Part shown: positions 8,037 through 16,208 of the stretch, one piece after another | How the letters are laid out: every line of letters begins with the position of its first letter | How positions within the stretch are numbered: position 1 is the stretch's first letter | Assembly (NCBI GenBank): GCA_030640695.1 | Contig: DAOWIX010000017.1 | Span: forward strand, 1 to 28,303 | Origin: Deltaproteobacteria bacterium | Lineage (GTDB): Bacteria; Desulfobacterota; Anaeroferrophillalia; Anaeroferrophillales; Tharpellaceae | DNA: 28,303 nucleotides | Direction: 5' to 3' | The notes under the pieces: generated by a model | Told to the model about the DNA's origin: nothing | The model's input: only the letters and a program-made list of their open reading frames with translations | Database searches by the model: none | Position numbers and translations under genes: made by a program

Positions 8037-8049
8037 AGAAAACAATGAT

Positions 8050-8076
8050 CAGTTGTCAGACAATAACTGTCAACTG
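8050..8076 (-). terminator. Possible terminator hairpin after the ClC gene
   Basis: A 10-base stem, CAGTTGTCAG (8050-8059) with CTGTCAACTG (8067-8076) and one mismatch, around a 7-base loop. It lies 16 bases beyond the ClC stop on the minus strand and is followed there by a short ATTGTTTTCT tract. The weak T-run makes intrinsic termination plausible but unproven. The TTGTCAG theme also resembles dispersed repeats. Confidence 0.4.
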
Positions 8077-8092
8077 ACGACTGACTACTAAT

Positions 8093-9868
8093 CTAATGTC
8101 CCGGCAGTTCCCTCTCCAGCAGACTGCGATTATAGGCTGCGATAATATCTTGACGCGAAACCATACCGACCAGGCGCCGGGGATTGTCTTCAGCGACGAC
8201 CGGTAGATAGTCGATATTTCTTGAACCGATCTTCTGCATGGCGGCATCAAGATTGTCTTTGGCAGTCACTGTCAAAACCTTATCGCGAGCCAGCTCCTTG
8301 GCAACGATGAGCTCTTCAAGGCCCTCCTCGTAGACCAGTTCGCGCAGATCCTGAATACTTAAGATACCACTCAACAAACCCTCAGCATCGACCACCGGAA
8401 AGGTAGTTTTATGAGATCTCGGTAAAAACTGGAGCAGTGATTTGAGTTTCATAGTCTCGGTGATGGTCTCGAGAGAGCCGCGGAACATGACCTCTCCAAC
8501 CTTGATCGAGCGGAGAAGGTTGACTTCCCGACCATCTTCAAGGTGGATCCCTTCACGAGCCAGGCCGAAGGTATCAATCCCTTCCCGCTCAATACTGCGG
8601 GCCACCATGATACCAACCACAGTCGCAAACATGGCCGGCAGGATAATCTCCGAATTGCCGGTCAGCTCATAGGCCAGAAAGATCGCCGTCAAAGGGGCGT
8701 GGGTCACAGCCGAAAGAAAGGCCCCAAGGCCGACGACTGCGTAACCATCAGCCGAAAGCACCAATTCAGGAAACAGTTGACTGGCAATTAGACCGCAACT
8801 TTCACCAATCAACACCCCCATAAACATGATCGGTGCAAAAAGCCCACCGGCTCCCCCTGAACCGAGACAGATTGAGGTCGCCAACATCTTCATAAAAACC
8901 AGAGCCAGCACCAGATACCAAACATGAGAGTGGTAAAAAACGTGCCCCATATGTTTATAGACATCGCCCATTACCTGAGGAAAGAAGAGCCCGATCATCC
9001 CGACTAACAAGCCGCCAAGAGCCGGTTTCAGGTAACGAGGAAAGGTCAGTTTTGTGAAGAAATCCTGGACGAGATAGAAAAAACGGACAAAAAAAGCCGC
9101 CAGAATACCGATCACCAGCCCCATCGCCATATAGACAAAGAGCTCCCAATAACTCCCTAAGGTAAATACTGGCGCCGCAAAAAGGCTCTCCTCACCAAAA
9201 ATCAGACGGGTAAAAACCACCGAGGTCGCCGCCGAGATAACCACCGGCGTGAAGATGGCCAGACCGATATCACCCATCATGATTATTTCCAGGGCAAAAA
9301 AGACCCCGGCAATCGGAGCATTAAAAGTCGCGGCAATACCACCTGCTACCCCGCAGGCAATCAAAAGCCGAACCCGGGCCTGGTTAAAGGAGAAAAAACC
9401 GGCGACCATCTGGCCAATAGCGCCACCGATGGTCGCGATCGGCCCCTCCTGACCAGCCGAGCCTCCACTACCAATAGTAATCGCCGGAGCGATGATCTTG
9501 AGCCAGATATTGCGCCGCGCCAGACGGCCGCTACCCAGATTGACAGTTTTCAAAAAATTGGGCAAACTATAACCGCAAACATAACCGGGAAAAGCCATCT
9601 CCAGAGGAATCAGGAGAAGGCCGCCGCACATCGGCAGTAGCGGCAATAGATAAAATTTCCAGCCGCCCTGGCCGACGCCAAGCAGGCCGGAGCCGGCGAC
9701 AAAGATATATTCGTGAAAAAATTCAATCGAAAAGCGCAGACCCCAGTTACCCAGGGCACTTAAGACCCCGACCAGAACGGCCAGAAAGATAAGGAAATAG
9801 TTCTCTGATACACCGAAACGTTTTTTTAAGAGAACAATTTTATTTATAAGATTTTTGCGGGATATCAT
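8093..9868 (-). CDS. ClC-family chloride channel/transporter with C-terminal CBS pair
   Basis: A 591-residue membrane protein of the ClC family, which moves Cl- or similar anions, as channel or H+ antiporter. The membrane part (about 25-445) carries GSGGSAGQEGP (133-143), where Glu141 matches the gating glutamate, and GSGGAGGLFAP (336-346). Two cytoplasmic CBS domains follow (about 460-590), a possible nucleotide-sensing module. Oddities: the motif corresponding to GSGIP reads GYSLP (99-103), so the anion-coordinating Ser is Tyr. The internal proton-transfer Glu of E. coli ClcA (Glu203) aligns with Ile195. Transport mode is therefore uncertain. The start lies 7 bases after the glmS stop, suggesting a glmU-glmS-ClC transcript. 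Confidence 0.93.
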   Translation of the reverse strand: MISRKNLINKIVLLKKRFGVSENYFLIFLAVLVGVLSALGNWGLRFSIEFFHEYIFVAGSGLLGVGQGGWKFYLLPLLPMCGGLLLIPLEMAFPGYVCGYSLPNFLKTVNLGSGRLARRNIWLKIIAPAITIGSGGSAGQEGPIATIGGAIGQMVAGFFSFNQARVRLLIACGVAGGIAATFNAPIAGVFFALEIIMMGDIGLAIFTPVVISAATSVVFTRLIFGEESLFAAPVFTLGSYWELFVYMAMGLVIGILAAFFVRFFYLVQDFFTKLTFPRYLKPALGGLLVGMIGLFFPQVMGDVYKHMGHVFYHSHVWYLVLALVFMKMLATSICLGSGGAGGLFAPIMFMGVLIGESCGLIASQLFPELVLSADGYAVVGLGAFLSAVTHAPLTAIFLAYELTGNSEIILPAMFATVVGIMVARSIEREGIDTFGLAREGIHLEDGREVNLLRSIKVGEVMFRGSLETITETMKLKSLLQFLPRSHKTTFPVVDAEGLLSGILSIQDLRELVYEEGLEELIVAKELARDKVLTVTAKDNLDAAMQKIGSRNIDYLPVVAEDNPRRLVGMVSRQDIIAAYNRSLLERELPGH

Positions 9869-9875
9869 AGGTGTT

Positions 9876-11717
9876 TTATTCCACCGTCACACTTTTGGCA
9901 AGGTTACGGGGCTGGTCGACATCGGTCCCCTTCAAAACGGCGGTGTAGTAGGCTAAAAGCTGCAAAGGGACGACATAGAGCAGGGGGTTTAACTCCTCAC
10001 CCACAACCTCGACGACAAAACGGTCAACCCCTGAGACCTCTTCAGGCAACTCCAGATCGGGTCCGGAAAACAGGAGTAGACGCCCTTCCCGGGCAGCCAC
10101 TTCCTGAAAGTTGCTGATGATCTTTTCTAAATGACGATCGGGTGGGGCCAAAACCACAACCGGCATATTTTCATCGATCAGGGCAATTGGCCCATGTTTC
10201 ATCTCGCCGGCCGGATAACCTTCGGCATGAATATATGAGATCTCTTTCAGTTTCAGGGCCCCTTCTAAAGCAATCGGGAAATTGAGCCCCCGAGCGAGAT
10301 AGAGATAGTCGTTGACCTGATGGTATTTGCGGGCCATTTTCTCAAGTTCCGGAGCCCGGGCCAGAACCTTTTTAAGAGCGACGGGAAGATGTAACAGAGC
10401 CTCTACCTGCTGGCGGATCTCATCATCACTTAAAGCTTGCCGTCGAGCCGCCATCTCCAAGACCAAGAGAAAGAGCGCCGTCAACTGAGTTGTAAAGGCT
10501 TTGGTCGAGGCTACTCCAATCTCGGGACCGGCGTGAGTATAGAAAACGCCATCACAAAGTCTGGCGATACTGCTCTCCATGACGTTACATACTGCCAACA
10601 ACCGGGCACCTCTTCGTTTGGCCTCCTGCATGGCGGCCAGGGTGTCAGCCGTCTCTCCAGACTGAGAGATGCCAATGACCAGAGTCTCGGGCCCAACCAA
10701 CGGATCCCGATAACGAAATTCGGAAGCGATATCAACCTCTGCCGGAATCCGAGCCAGACTTTCAAACCAGTACTTTGCCACCAGTCCGGCATGCCATGAG
10801 GTTCCACAAGCGACAATCTTGATCTCTTTAAAACTTTGCCAGAGCTCTTTGCTAATACCTATTTCAGAAAGATCTACCCCGCTACGCCCCTCATTCAAGC
10901 GCCCTAACAGGGTATTACTGACGGCCTCGGGCTGCTCAAAGATCTCTTTGAGCATAAAATGCTTATAACCACTTTTCTCAGCCATGATCGGATCCCAGGC
11001 GATACGCCGGGCTGTTTTTTCCCGTTGTTCACCATCGACAATACCGAGAATCCGCATTCTTTGCTCATCAAAAATCACCAGTTCACCATCATCAAGAAAG
11101 ATTACCTCCCGCGACCAAGCCAACAGGGCCGGAATATCTGAAGCGACATAGTACTCACCTGGAGTCTCGCCCAGTGCCAGCACTAAGGGGCTACTCTGCC
11201 GAGCCGCTATCAATTTTGTCGGTTCCTTCTCGTAGAGGACAGCCAAGGCAAAAGTTCCCCGAATTTTCAGCAGAGCCTGCCTGACTGCCTCTTCGAATTT
11301 GGCGCCGGCTTTAAGCTCTCGCACAATCAGATGACTGATCACTTCGGTATCAGTCTCGGAAGAGAAAGTATGACCAAGTTCGATCAACTCGCGACGAAGA
11401 TCGAGGTAATTCTCGACAATTCCGTTGTGCACCACCACGACCCCCTCATATTTATGAGGATGAGCATTGGCCTCAGTTGGACGGCCATGCGTCGCCCAGC
11501 GAGTATGGCCAATGACCGGGGCACCGCTGAGATTTTTTTCATGGATCTTCACTTCAAGCCCGATCAACTTACCGACGCTACGATGGATATCTATTTCATG
11601 GTCATTAAAAATCGCAATTCCAGCCGAATCATAGCCTCGATATTCGAGCTTGCGCAGTCCGTCGAGGACAACCGGAACCCCGTTTTTTGGTCCTATATAA
11701 GCAACGATTCCACACAT
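9876..11717 (-). CDS. glmS: Glutamine--fructose-6-phosphate aminotransferase (isomerizing)
   Basis: Makes glucosamine-6-phosphate from fructose-6-phosphate and glutamine, the first committed step to UDP-GlcNAc for peptidoglycan and LPS. The ATG at 11717 gives MCGIVAYIG, placing the catalytic nucleophile Cys at position 2. An in-frame ATG 51 bases upstream would bury it and is rejected. A GGAGG ribosome binding site supports the choice. The glutaminase domain includes HTRWATHGRPTEANAHPH. Two SIS isomerase domains follow, with GTSWHAG, SQSGETADT and the C-terminal PRNLAKSVTVE. At 613 residues the length is typical. It starts 1 base after the glmU stop, so the two pathway enzymes are coupled. 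No glmS-ribozyme-like leader is possible in that gap. Confidence 0.97.
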   Translation of the reverse strand: MCGIVAYIGPKNGVPVVLDGLRKLEYRGYDSAGIAIFNDHEIDIHRSVGKLIGLEVKIHEKNLSGAPVIGHTRWATHGRPTEANAHPHKYEGVVVVHNGIVENYLDLRRELIELGHTFSSETDTEVISHLIVRELKAGAKFEEAVRQALLKIRGTFALAVLYEKEPTKLIAARQSSPLVLALGETPGEYYVASDIPALLAWSREVIFLDDGELVIFDEQRMRILGIVDGEQREKTARRIAWDPIMAEKSGYKHFMLKEIFEQPEAVSNTLLGRLNEGRSGVDLSEIGISKELWQSFKEIKIVACGTSWHAGLVAKYWFESLARIPAEVDIASEFRYRDPLVGPETLVIGISQSGETADTLAAMQEAKRRGARLLAVCNVMESSIARLCDGVFYTHAGPEIGVASTKAFTTQLTALFLLVLEMAARRQALSDDEIRQQVEALLHLPVALKKVLARAPELEKMARKYHQVNDYLYLARGLNFPIALEGALKLKEISYIHAEGYPAGEMKHGPIALIDENMPVVVLAPPDRHLEKIISNFQEVAAREGRLLLFSGPDLELPEEVSGVDRFVVEVVGEELNPLLYVVPLQLLAYYTAVLKGTDVDQPRNLAKSVTVE

Positions 11718-11718
11718 T

Positions 11719-13119
11719 TTATTTATCCTCCAAAGAGAGTCGACGCCAGGCCATCCCCCGCCCGGCAAATTCTTTCTGCCGGGTTCTGGTTGTCACCAGA
11801 GCATTATCAGAAACATCCCTGGTCACTGTAGATCCGGCCCCAACCAGGACGTCGTCACCCAGTTTTACCGGGGCGACAAGCTGCGAATCACTACCGACGA
11901 AAACCCGCCGGCCGATCTCGGTTTTAAATTTATTAAAACCGTCATAGTTACAGGTGATGGTGCCGGCACCTAAGTTACTATGCTCGCCAACCTCGGCATC
12001 ACCTATATAGGCTAAGTGCGATGCTTTTGCGCCCTTGCCAAAACGGGCCTTTTTAGTTTCGACAAAGTTACCAATCTTAGCCCCGGCCCCAATTTCGGTT
12101 CCCGGTCGCAATCTCGCAAAGGGACCGATTTGAGACTCTTCTTCGACTACGACATCTTCAAGAATCGAATAAGGTTTAATCTCGACTTGATCGCTAATTT
12201 TACTGTTTTTTATTTGCGTCCCGCTCCCGACTAGACAACCGACCCCAATTTCGGTTTGCCCACTTATTGATACCCCAGGCTCAATCTCGCTATCATGACC
12301 TAAAGTCACGCACGGACCGATTCGCACTGTTTCAGGAAAACGTATCGTGACCCCGTTAAGCAACCAATTGCGACATATTCCGGCAGCCATAATCTTCTCT
12401 AAATCGACAAGATCTTCACGCGTATTAATGCCAAGTGTCTCACGACTGTCAGATATATCAAAGATCGCCGTAGGGGCCCCTTGGCGACGGGCAAAGGCAA
12501 CCATATCAGTTAAATAGTACTCACCTTGAGCATTATCGCAGTCAGTATCAGCCAGGGCGCGTCGTAGCAAATCAAGATCTACCAGATAGGTACCACTGTT
12601 TATACGATTGATCAAAAGTTGTTCGGGGGATGCATCTTTCGCTTCGACAATCTCTTCAGGTAAGCCATCGTCATCAAGCACAATCCGACCATAACTTCCA
12701 GCATCGTCGAGAACGGCGGTCAAAATTGTCATTTGCGACCGACTTTGACAATGTTTCTGATAAAAAAGCTCCAATGTTGTGCTAGATAACAGGGGAACAT
12801 CACCACAGAGAATGAGAGCGCTGCCCGAAACCCCATCCAAGTTTTTGAGAGCGGCGGCAACTGCATCCGCAGTTCCACGAGCTTGAATCTGGCGAGGCCA
12901 CTCAAGCCCTGGAAAGGCGGCCATTGAACCGGCCACAAGATCGCCATCTTGATCACCACTGACAACCACCAGCTGCTGTTTGATACCGAGTTCTGCCAAA
13001 GCCCGCAATGGATAGGACAAAAGAGGCTCATCAAGTAGCTTGTGAAGCACTTTAGGCCGCGCTGAAAGCATTCTAGTGCCGCGACCAGCGGCTAAAACAA
13101 TGGCAATTAGATTTTGCAT
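11719..13119 (-). CDS. glmU: Bifunctional GlmU (GlcN-1-P acetyltransferase / GlcNAc-1-P uridyltransferase)
   Basis: Catalyses the last two steps to UDP-GlcNAc: acetylation of glucosamine-1-phosphate, then uridylyl transfer. The N-terminal nucleotidyltransferase domain has LAAGRGTRM (9-17) followed by PKVLHK. The C-terminal left-handed beta-helix has hexapeptide repeats and the ASHLAYIGDAEVG segment, whose His corresponds to the acetyltransferase catalytic base, then NLGAGTITCNYDG. At 466 residues it is normal full length with both activities predicted. AAGGAG precedes the ATG. It lies directly downstream of the ATP synthase terminator, so it depends on read-through or a promoter in that short gap. 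Confidence 0.97.
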   Translation of the reverse strand: MQNLIAIVLAAGRGTRMLSARPKVLHKLLDEPLLSYPLRALAELGIKQQLVVVSGDQDGDLVAGSMAAFPGLEWPRQIQARGTADAVAAALKNLDGVSGSALILCGDVPLLSSTTLELFYQKHCQSRSQMTILTAVLDDAGSYGRIVLDDDGLPEEIVEAKDASPEQLLINRINSGTYLVDLDLLRRALADTDCDNAQGEYYLTDMVAFARRQGAPTAIFDISDSRETLGINTREDLVDLEKIMAAGICRNWLLNGVTIRFPETVRIGPCVTLGHDSEIEPGVSISGQTEIGVGCLVGSGTQIKNSKISDQVEIKPYSILEDVVVEEESQIGPFARLRPGTEIGAGAKIGNFVETKKARFGKGAKASHLAYIGDAEVGEHSNLGAGTITCNYDGFNKFKTEIGRRVFVGSDSQLVAPVKLGDDVLVGAGSTVTRDVSDNALVTTRTRQKEFAGRGMAWRRLSLEDK

Positions 13120-13137
13120 CTATAGTCTCCTTAAACG

Positions 13138-13167
13138 AAAAAAACGGGAGTTTGTCAACTCCCGTTT
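13138..13167 (-). terminator. Rho-independent terminator of the ATP synthase operon
   Basis: A perfect 11-bp stem, AAACGGGAGTT with AACTCCCGTTT (13142-13167), around a 4-base loop. On the minus strand it runs straight into a seven-T tract (13138-13144 as A on the plus strand). It lies 50 bases beyond the atpC stop and about 18 bases before the glmU ATG. Confidence 0.9.
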
Positions 13168-13216
13168 CAAGGCTTAAATGGCCTGTATAAAATTATTTAT
13201 CCTTTTTCAGAAAAAA

Positions 13217-13624
13217 TCAGATCTTGGCAATTGATATCCGATTCATGGCCCGATCAAGAGCCGCCAACTCTTCATAATAGTCACGATCTTCATGACCCAG
13301 CTCAGCTAGTCGTCCTTCAGCTCGCAGACGGGCTTTTTCAGCCCGATCAAGATCAATTTCATCAGGTAGTTCGGCTGCATCGAGCAACACAATCACCCGA
13401 TGATACTCAACTTCAGCATAACCATGTGAGACCGCAACATGCTTCATCTGATTACCCTGACGATACATCAACTGACCGACAGTTACAGTCGCCAAAAAAG
13501 GGGTATGCCCAGGCAAGACGCCAAACTGTCCCTCTTCACCAGGAGCTATGACCTCATCAACCTCAATATTTAAAACCTGGCGATAAGGGCTGGCAATCTC
13601 AAGGAGTATTTTATCACTTTCCAT
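13217..13624 (-). CDS. atpC: F-type ATP synthase epsilon subunit
   Basis: The epsilon subunit of F1, part of the central stalk and an intrinsic inhibitor of ATP hydrolysis. The N-terminal beta-sandwich includes KILLEIASPYRQVLNIEVDEVIAPGEEGQFGVLPGHTPFLA, and the C-terminal helical hairpin is rich in Ala, Glu and Arg. Length of 135 residues is normal. The ATG at 13624 is favoured because MESDKILLEI matches the usual N-terminus. An in-frame GTG at 13639 is possible, and neither has a strong ribosome binding site. A 163-base gap containing a palindromic element separates it from atpD, unusual inside this operon. Confidence 0.93.
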   Translation of the reverse strand: MESDKILLEIASPYRQVLNIEVDEVIAPGEEGQFGVLPGHTPFLATVTVGQLMYRQGNQMKHVAVSHGYAEVEYHRVIVLLDAAELPDEIDLDRAEKARLRAEGRLAELGHEDRDYYEELAALDRAMNRISIAKI

Positions 13625-13714
13625 ATTTTTTGAACTCACTTAGGCTAACCATGATAGAATCTTATACATTCAACTTCAACTACTCAGGTTTGTACTCAAA
13701 TTGTCTCGATATGG

Positions 13715-13775
13715 GAACAGACCTTTAGTTCTGCCCCCGGTTATGAGGGCGAAGCGAAGTTCACCGCTATCAGCA
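13715..13775 (-). repeat. Dispersed intergenic repeat, copy C (between atpD and atpC)
   Basis: Read on the minus strand, this stretch (GAACTTCGCTTCGCCCT, then ATAACCGGGGGCAGAACTAA, then AGGTCTGT) matches positions about 24004-24052 on the plus strand with only a few differences. It contains a pairing of GACCTTTAGTTCTG-type sequence characteristic of short palindromic elements. It sits in the gap between atpD and atpC, so it is transcribed as part of the operon. No open frame is present in it. Confidence 0.75.
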
Positions 13776-13787
13776 ACAACTTAAATA

Positions 13788-15203
13788 TCAAACCCCAAGT
13801 TTCTTGGCTTTTTCTACAACTTCTTCGATTCCACCAACCATATAGAATGCCTGCTCTGGAAGATCATCATATTTACCAGAGAGAATCTCTTCGAATCCGC
13901 GAATCGTATCTTCAAGTTTGACATAGACACCCGGGGTTCCTGTAAACTCTTCTGCAACATGGAAAGGCTGAGAGAGGAAACGCTGAATCTTACGGGCTCG
14001 ACTGACAAGCTGTTTATCTTCTTCGGAAAGTTCGTCCATTCCCAGAATTGCGATAATGTCCTGGAGATCTTTATAACGCTGCAGTACGAGCTGAACTTCA
14101 CGGGCAACGTTATAATGTTTATCACCCAGAATTCGGGGATCTAGAATCCTCGAAGAAGAATCAAGGGGATCAACCGCCGGATAGATACCAAGCTCAGCGA
14201 TCTGCCGCGACAAAACAGTAGTCGCATCAAGATGAGCAAAAGATGTAGCCGGGGCCGGATCAGTCAAGTCATCCGCAGGTACGTAAATCGCCTGAACCGA
14301 GGTAATCGAACCTTTCTTGGTCGTCGTAATCCGCTCCTGCAATTCAGCCATCTCTGTAGCCAGGTTAGGCTGGTAACCAACCGCCGAAGGCATACGTCCT
14401 AGCAACGCAGAGACCTCTGACCCGGCTTGAGTAAAACGGAAGATATTATCAATAAAGAGGAGCACATCCTGGCCCTCTTCATCACGGAAATACTCGGCCA
14501 CGGTCAGGGCCGAAAGACCAACCCGCAGACGGGCTCCCGGAGGCTCATTCATCTGGCCATAAACTAAGGCCGCTTTTTCAAGAACGCCGGAGTCCTTCAT
14601 CTCATGCCAGAGATCGTTACCTTCACGCGTCCGCTCTCCAACCCCACCAAAGACTGAGAAGCCACCGTGCTGGGTTGCAATATTATTAATAAGTTCCATA
14701 ATGACAACGGTTTTACCAACCCCGGCGCCGCCGAAGAGGCCGATCTTCCCACCCTTAACATAAGGAGCCAACATATCGACAACCTTAATGCCGGTCTCCA
14801 AGGCTTCAAGCTCGGTACTCTGCTCTTCGTAAGTAGGTGCCGGACGATGAATCGGGTAGCGTTTTTTCTCACCAATCGGACCCATTTCATCAACCGGTTC
14901 GCCGATGACATTGACAATCCGACCCAATACTTCATGGCCGACAGGCATCGTCATCATCTCGCCTAAATCCCAGACTTCCATACCGCGAACCAGACCATCG
15001 GTGGAGTCCATTGCAACCGCTCGCACAGTATTCTCGCCAAGATGAGATGCAACTTCACACACCAGATTCCACTCTTCGTCGTTAAGGGATTTATTGGTAA
15101 TTCGTAGAGCATTGAAAATCGGGGGCAATTTCCCTTTTTCGAACACTACGTCAACAACAGGACCAATGACCTGGGTTATTTTGCCAATATTCTTATCGCT
15201 CAT
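13788..15203 (-). CDS. atpD: F-type ATP synthase beta subunit
   Basis: The catalytic subunit of F1, which makes ATP at the alpha-beta interface. Walker A GGAGVGKT is at residues 158-165, followed by the GVGERTREGNDL segment with the catalytic Glu, Walker B DVLLFIDNIFRF, and the DELSEEDK motif near the C-terminus that contacts the gamma stalk. The 471-residue length is typical. It lies between atpG and atpC. Codons and composition look like its neighbours. Confidence 0.99.
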   Translation of the reverse strand: MSDKNIGKITQVIGPVVDVVFEKGKLPPIFNALRITNKSLNDEEWNLVCEVASHLGENTVRAVAMDSTDGLVRGMEVWDLGEMMTMPVGHEVLGRIVNVIGEPVDEMGPIGEKKRYPIHRPAPTYEEQSTELEALETGIKVVDMLAPYVKGGKIGLFGGAGVGKTVVIMELINNIATQHGGFSVFGGVGERTREGNDLWHEMKDSGVLEKAALVYGQMNEPPGARLRVGLSALTVAEYFRDEEGQDVLLFIDNIFRFTQAGSEVSALLGRMPSAVGYQPNLATEMAELQERITTTKKGSITSVQAIYVPADDLTDPAPATSFAHLDATTVLSRQIAELGIYPAVDPLDSSSRILDPRILGDKHYNVAREVQLVLQRYKDLQDIIAILGMDELSEEDKQLVSRARKIQRFLSQPFHVAEEFTGTPGVYVKLEDTIRGFEEILSGKYDDLPEQAFYMVGGIEEVVEKAKKLGV

Positions 15204-15263
15204 TCCCTAGTACCTCTTATTCAATTTTATCACTAAAATATTTAAATCCGAGAACCTGATTTA

Positions 15264-16124
15264 TTAATTAAGCGCTTCCGCGCCGCTGACAATTTCCATC
15301 AATTCCGTGGTAATCGCAGCTTGTCGGGCCCGGTTATAGAGCAGCGTCAGTTTGGCTGTCATCTCAGTAGCATTATTGGTTGCGGAATCCATGGCCGTCA
15401 TCCGCGAACCATGTTCACTGGCAATCGATTCCAACAACATACTGAACATCTGCGTATAGATATAACGCGGAATAATATCCGCTAACAGAGCATCTTCGGA
15501 TGGTTCATAGAGATACTCTACCGGAACCTCATCCTCGGCCAGGGTTTTAGGCTCAAGCGGAAGAAGGCGTTTGACAACAATATTCTGGGTCATGGCCGAC
15601 TTGAACTCGGTATAAGCTACATAAACGGCATCGATTTCGCCTTCAACATAACGATCAATCACAGGACGGGCTATTGCTTCAGCCTGACTGAAACTGGTGC
15701 TTCCGGGATTGAGTTCCTCAGTTTTAAACTCCCAGTTGCGACGCCGGTAGTAATCTCGGGCTTTGCGGCCCACAACGCTCATGACAACTTCTTCACAACC
15801 CTCTTTCTTCTCTCTCAGGAAATTATCCGCCGCTTTGGTCACATTAGTGTTGAACCCTCCGCACAATCCCCGATCCGAAGTGATCACCAACAACTCGATC
15901 TTCTTTTCATCTCGACGCTGAAGCAAAGGATGTTTGCCGGGTTTCACACGAACCGCAAGACTGGCCAGCACATCACTCATTTTGCTGGCATATGGACGCG
16001 CCTGAACGACACCATCCTGCGCCTTTTTTAATTTAGAAGCGGCCACCATCTTCATGGCTTTAGTGATCTGCTGCGTGCTCTTGACGCTGCTTATGCGCTT
16101 TCTGATATCTTTTAGATTTGCCAT
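15264..16124 (-). CDS. atpG: F-type ATP synthase gamma subunit
   Basis: The rotating central-stalk subunit of F1. The N-terminal helix begins MANLKDIRKRISSVKSTQQITKAMKMVAASKLKKAQ, diagnostic for the family. The middle Rossmann-like region includes SDRGLCGGFNTNV, and the C-terminal helix has EHGSRMTAMDSATNNATEM followed by NRARQAAITTELMEIVSGAEAL. At 286 residues the length is normal. It lies between atpA and atpD. Confidence 0.98.
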   Translation of the reverse strand: MANLKDIRKRISSVKSTQQITKAMKMVAASKLKKAQDGVVQARPYASKMSDVLASLAVRVKPGKHPLLQRRDEKKIELLVITSDRGLCGGFNTNVTKAADNFLREKKEGCEEVVMSVVGRKARDYYRRRNWEFKTEELNPGSTSFSQAEAIARPVIDRYVEGEIDAVYVAYTEFKSAMTQNIVVKRLLPLEPKTLAEDEVPVEYLYEPSEDALLADIIPRYIYTQMFSMLLESIASEHGSRMTAMDSATNNATEMTAKLTLLYNRARQAAITTELMEIVSGAEALN

Positions 16125-16166
16125 CTATCTATAATCCTGCTTCAGCCAAAGTCTTTACGCACCAAG

Positions 16167-16189
16167 CTCCGATTCAGTGTGAATCGGAG
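16167..16189. other. Perfect hairpin in the atpA-atpG gap
   Basis: A 9-bp perfect stem, CTCCGATTC (16167-16175) with GAATCGGAG (16181-16189), around a 5-base loop. It lies between the atpA stop and the atpG start on the operon transcript. No T-run follows, so it is not a terminator. It may be an mRNA stability or processing element. Confidence 0.6.
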
Positions 16190-16208
16190 GATCCAAAAAC
16201 GGAAAGCC

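Noticed and set aside
11718..11760. A glmS ribozyme or riboswitch leader
   Set aside because: glmS starts 1 base after glmU, leaving no leader, and the glmS ribozyme is known mainly from Gram-positive bacteria.
11717..11768. Upstream start for GlmS at 11768
   Set aside because: GlmS needs its catalytic Cys at the mature N-terminus, and the ATG at 11717 gives Met-Cys with a GGAGG site upstream.
11331..11947. Plus-strand open frames opposite the glmS-glmU junction
   Set aside because: Both neighbours are clearly coding on the minus strand through this region and the plus-strand products have no family features.
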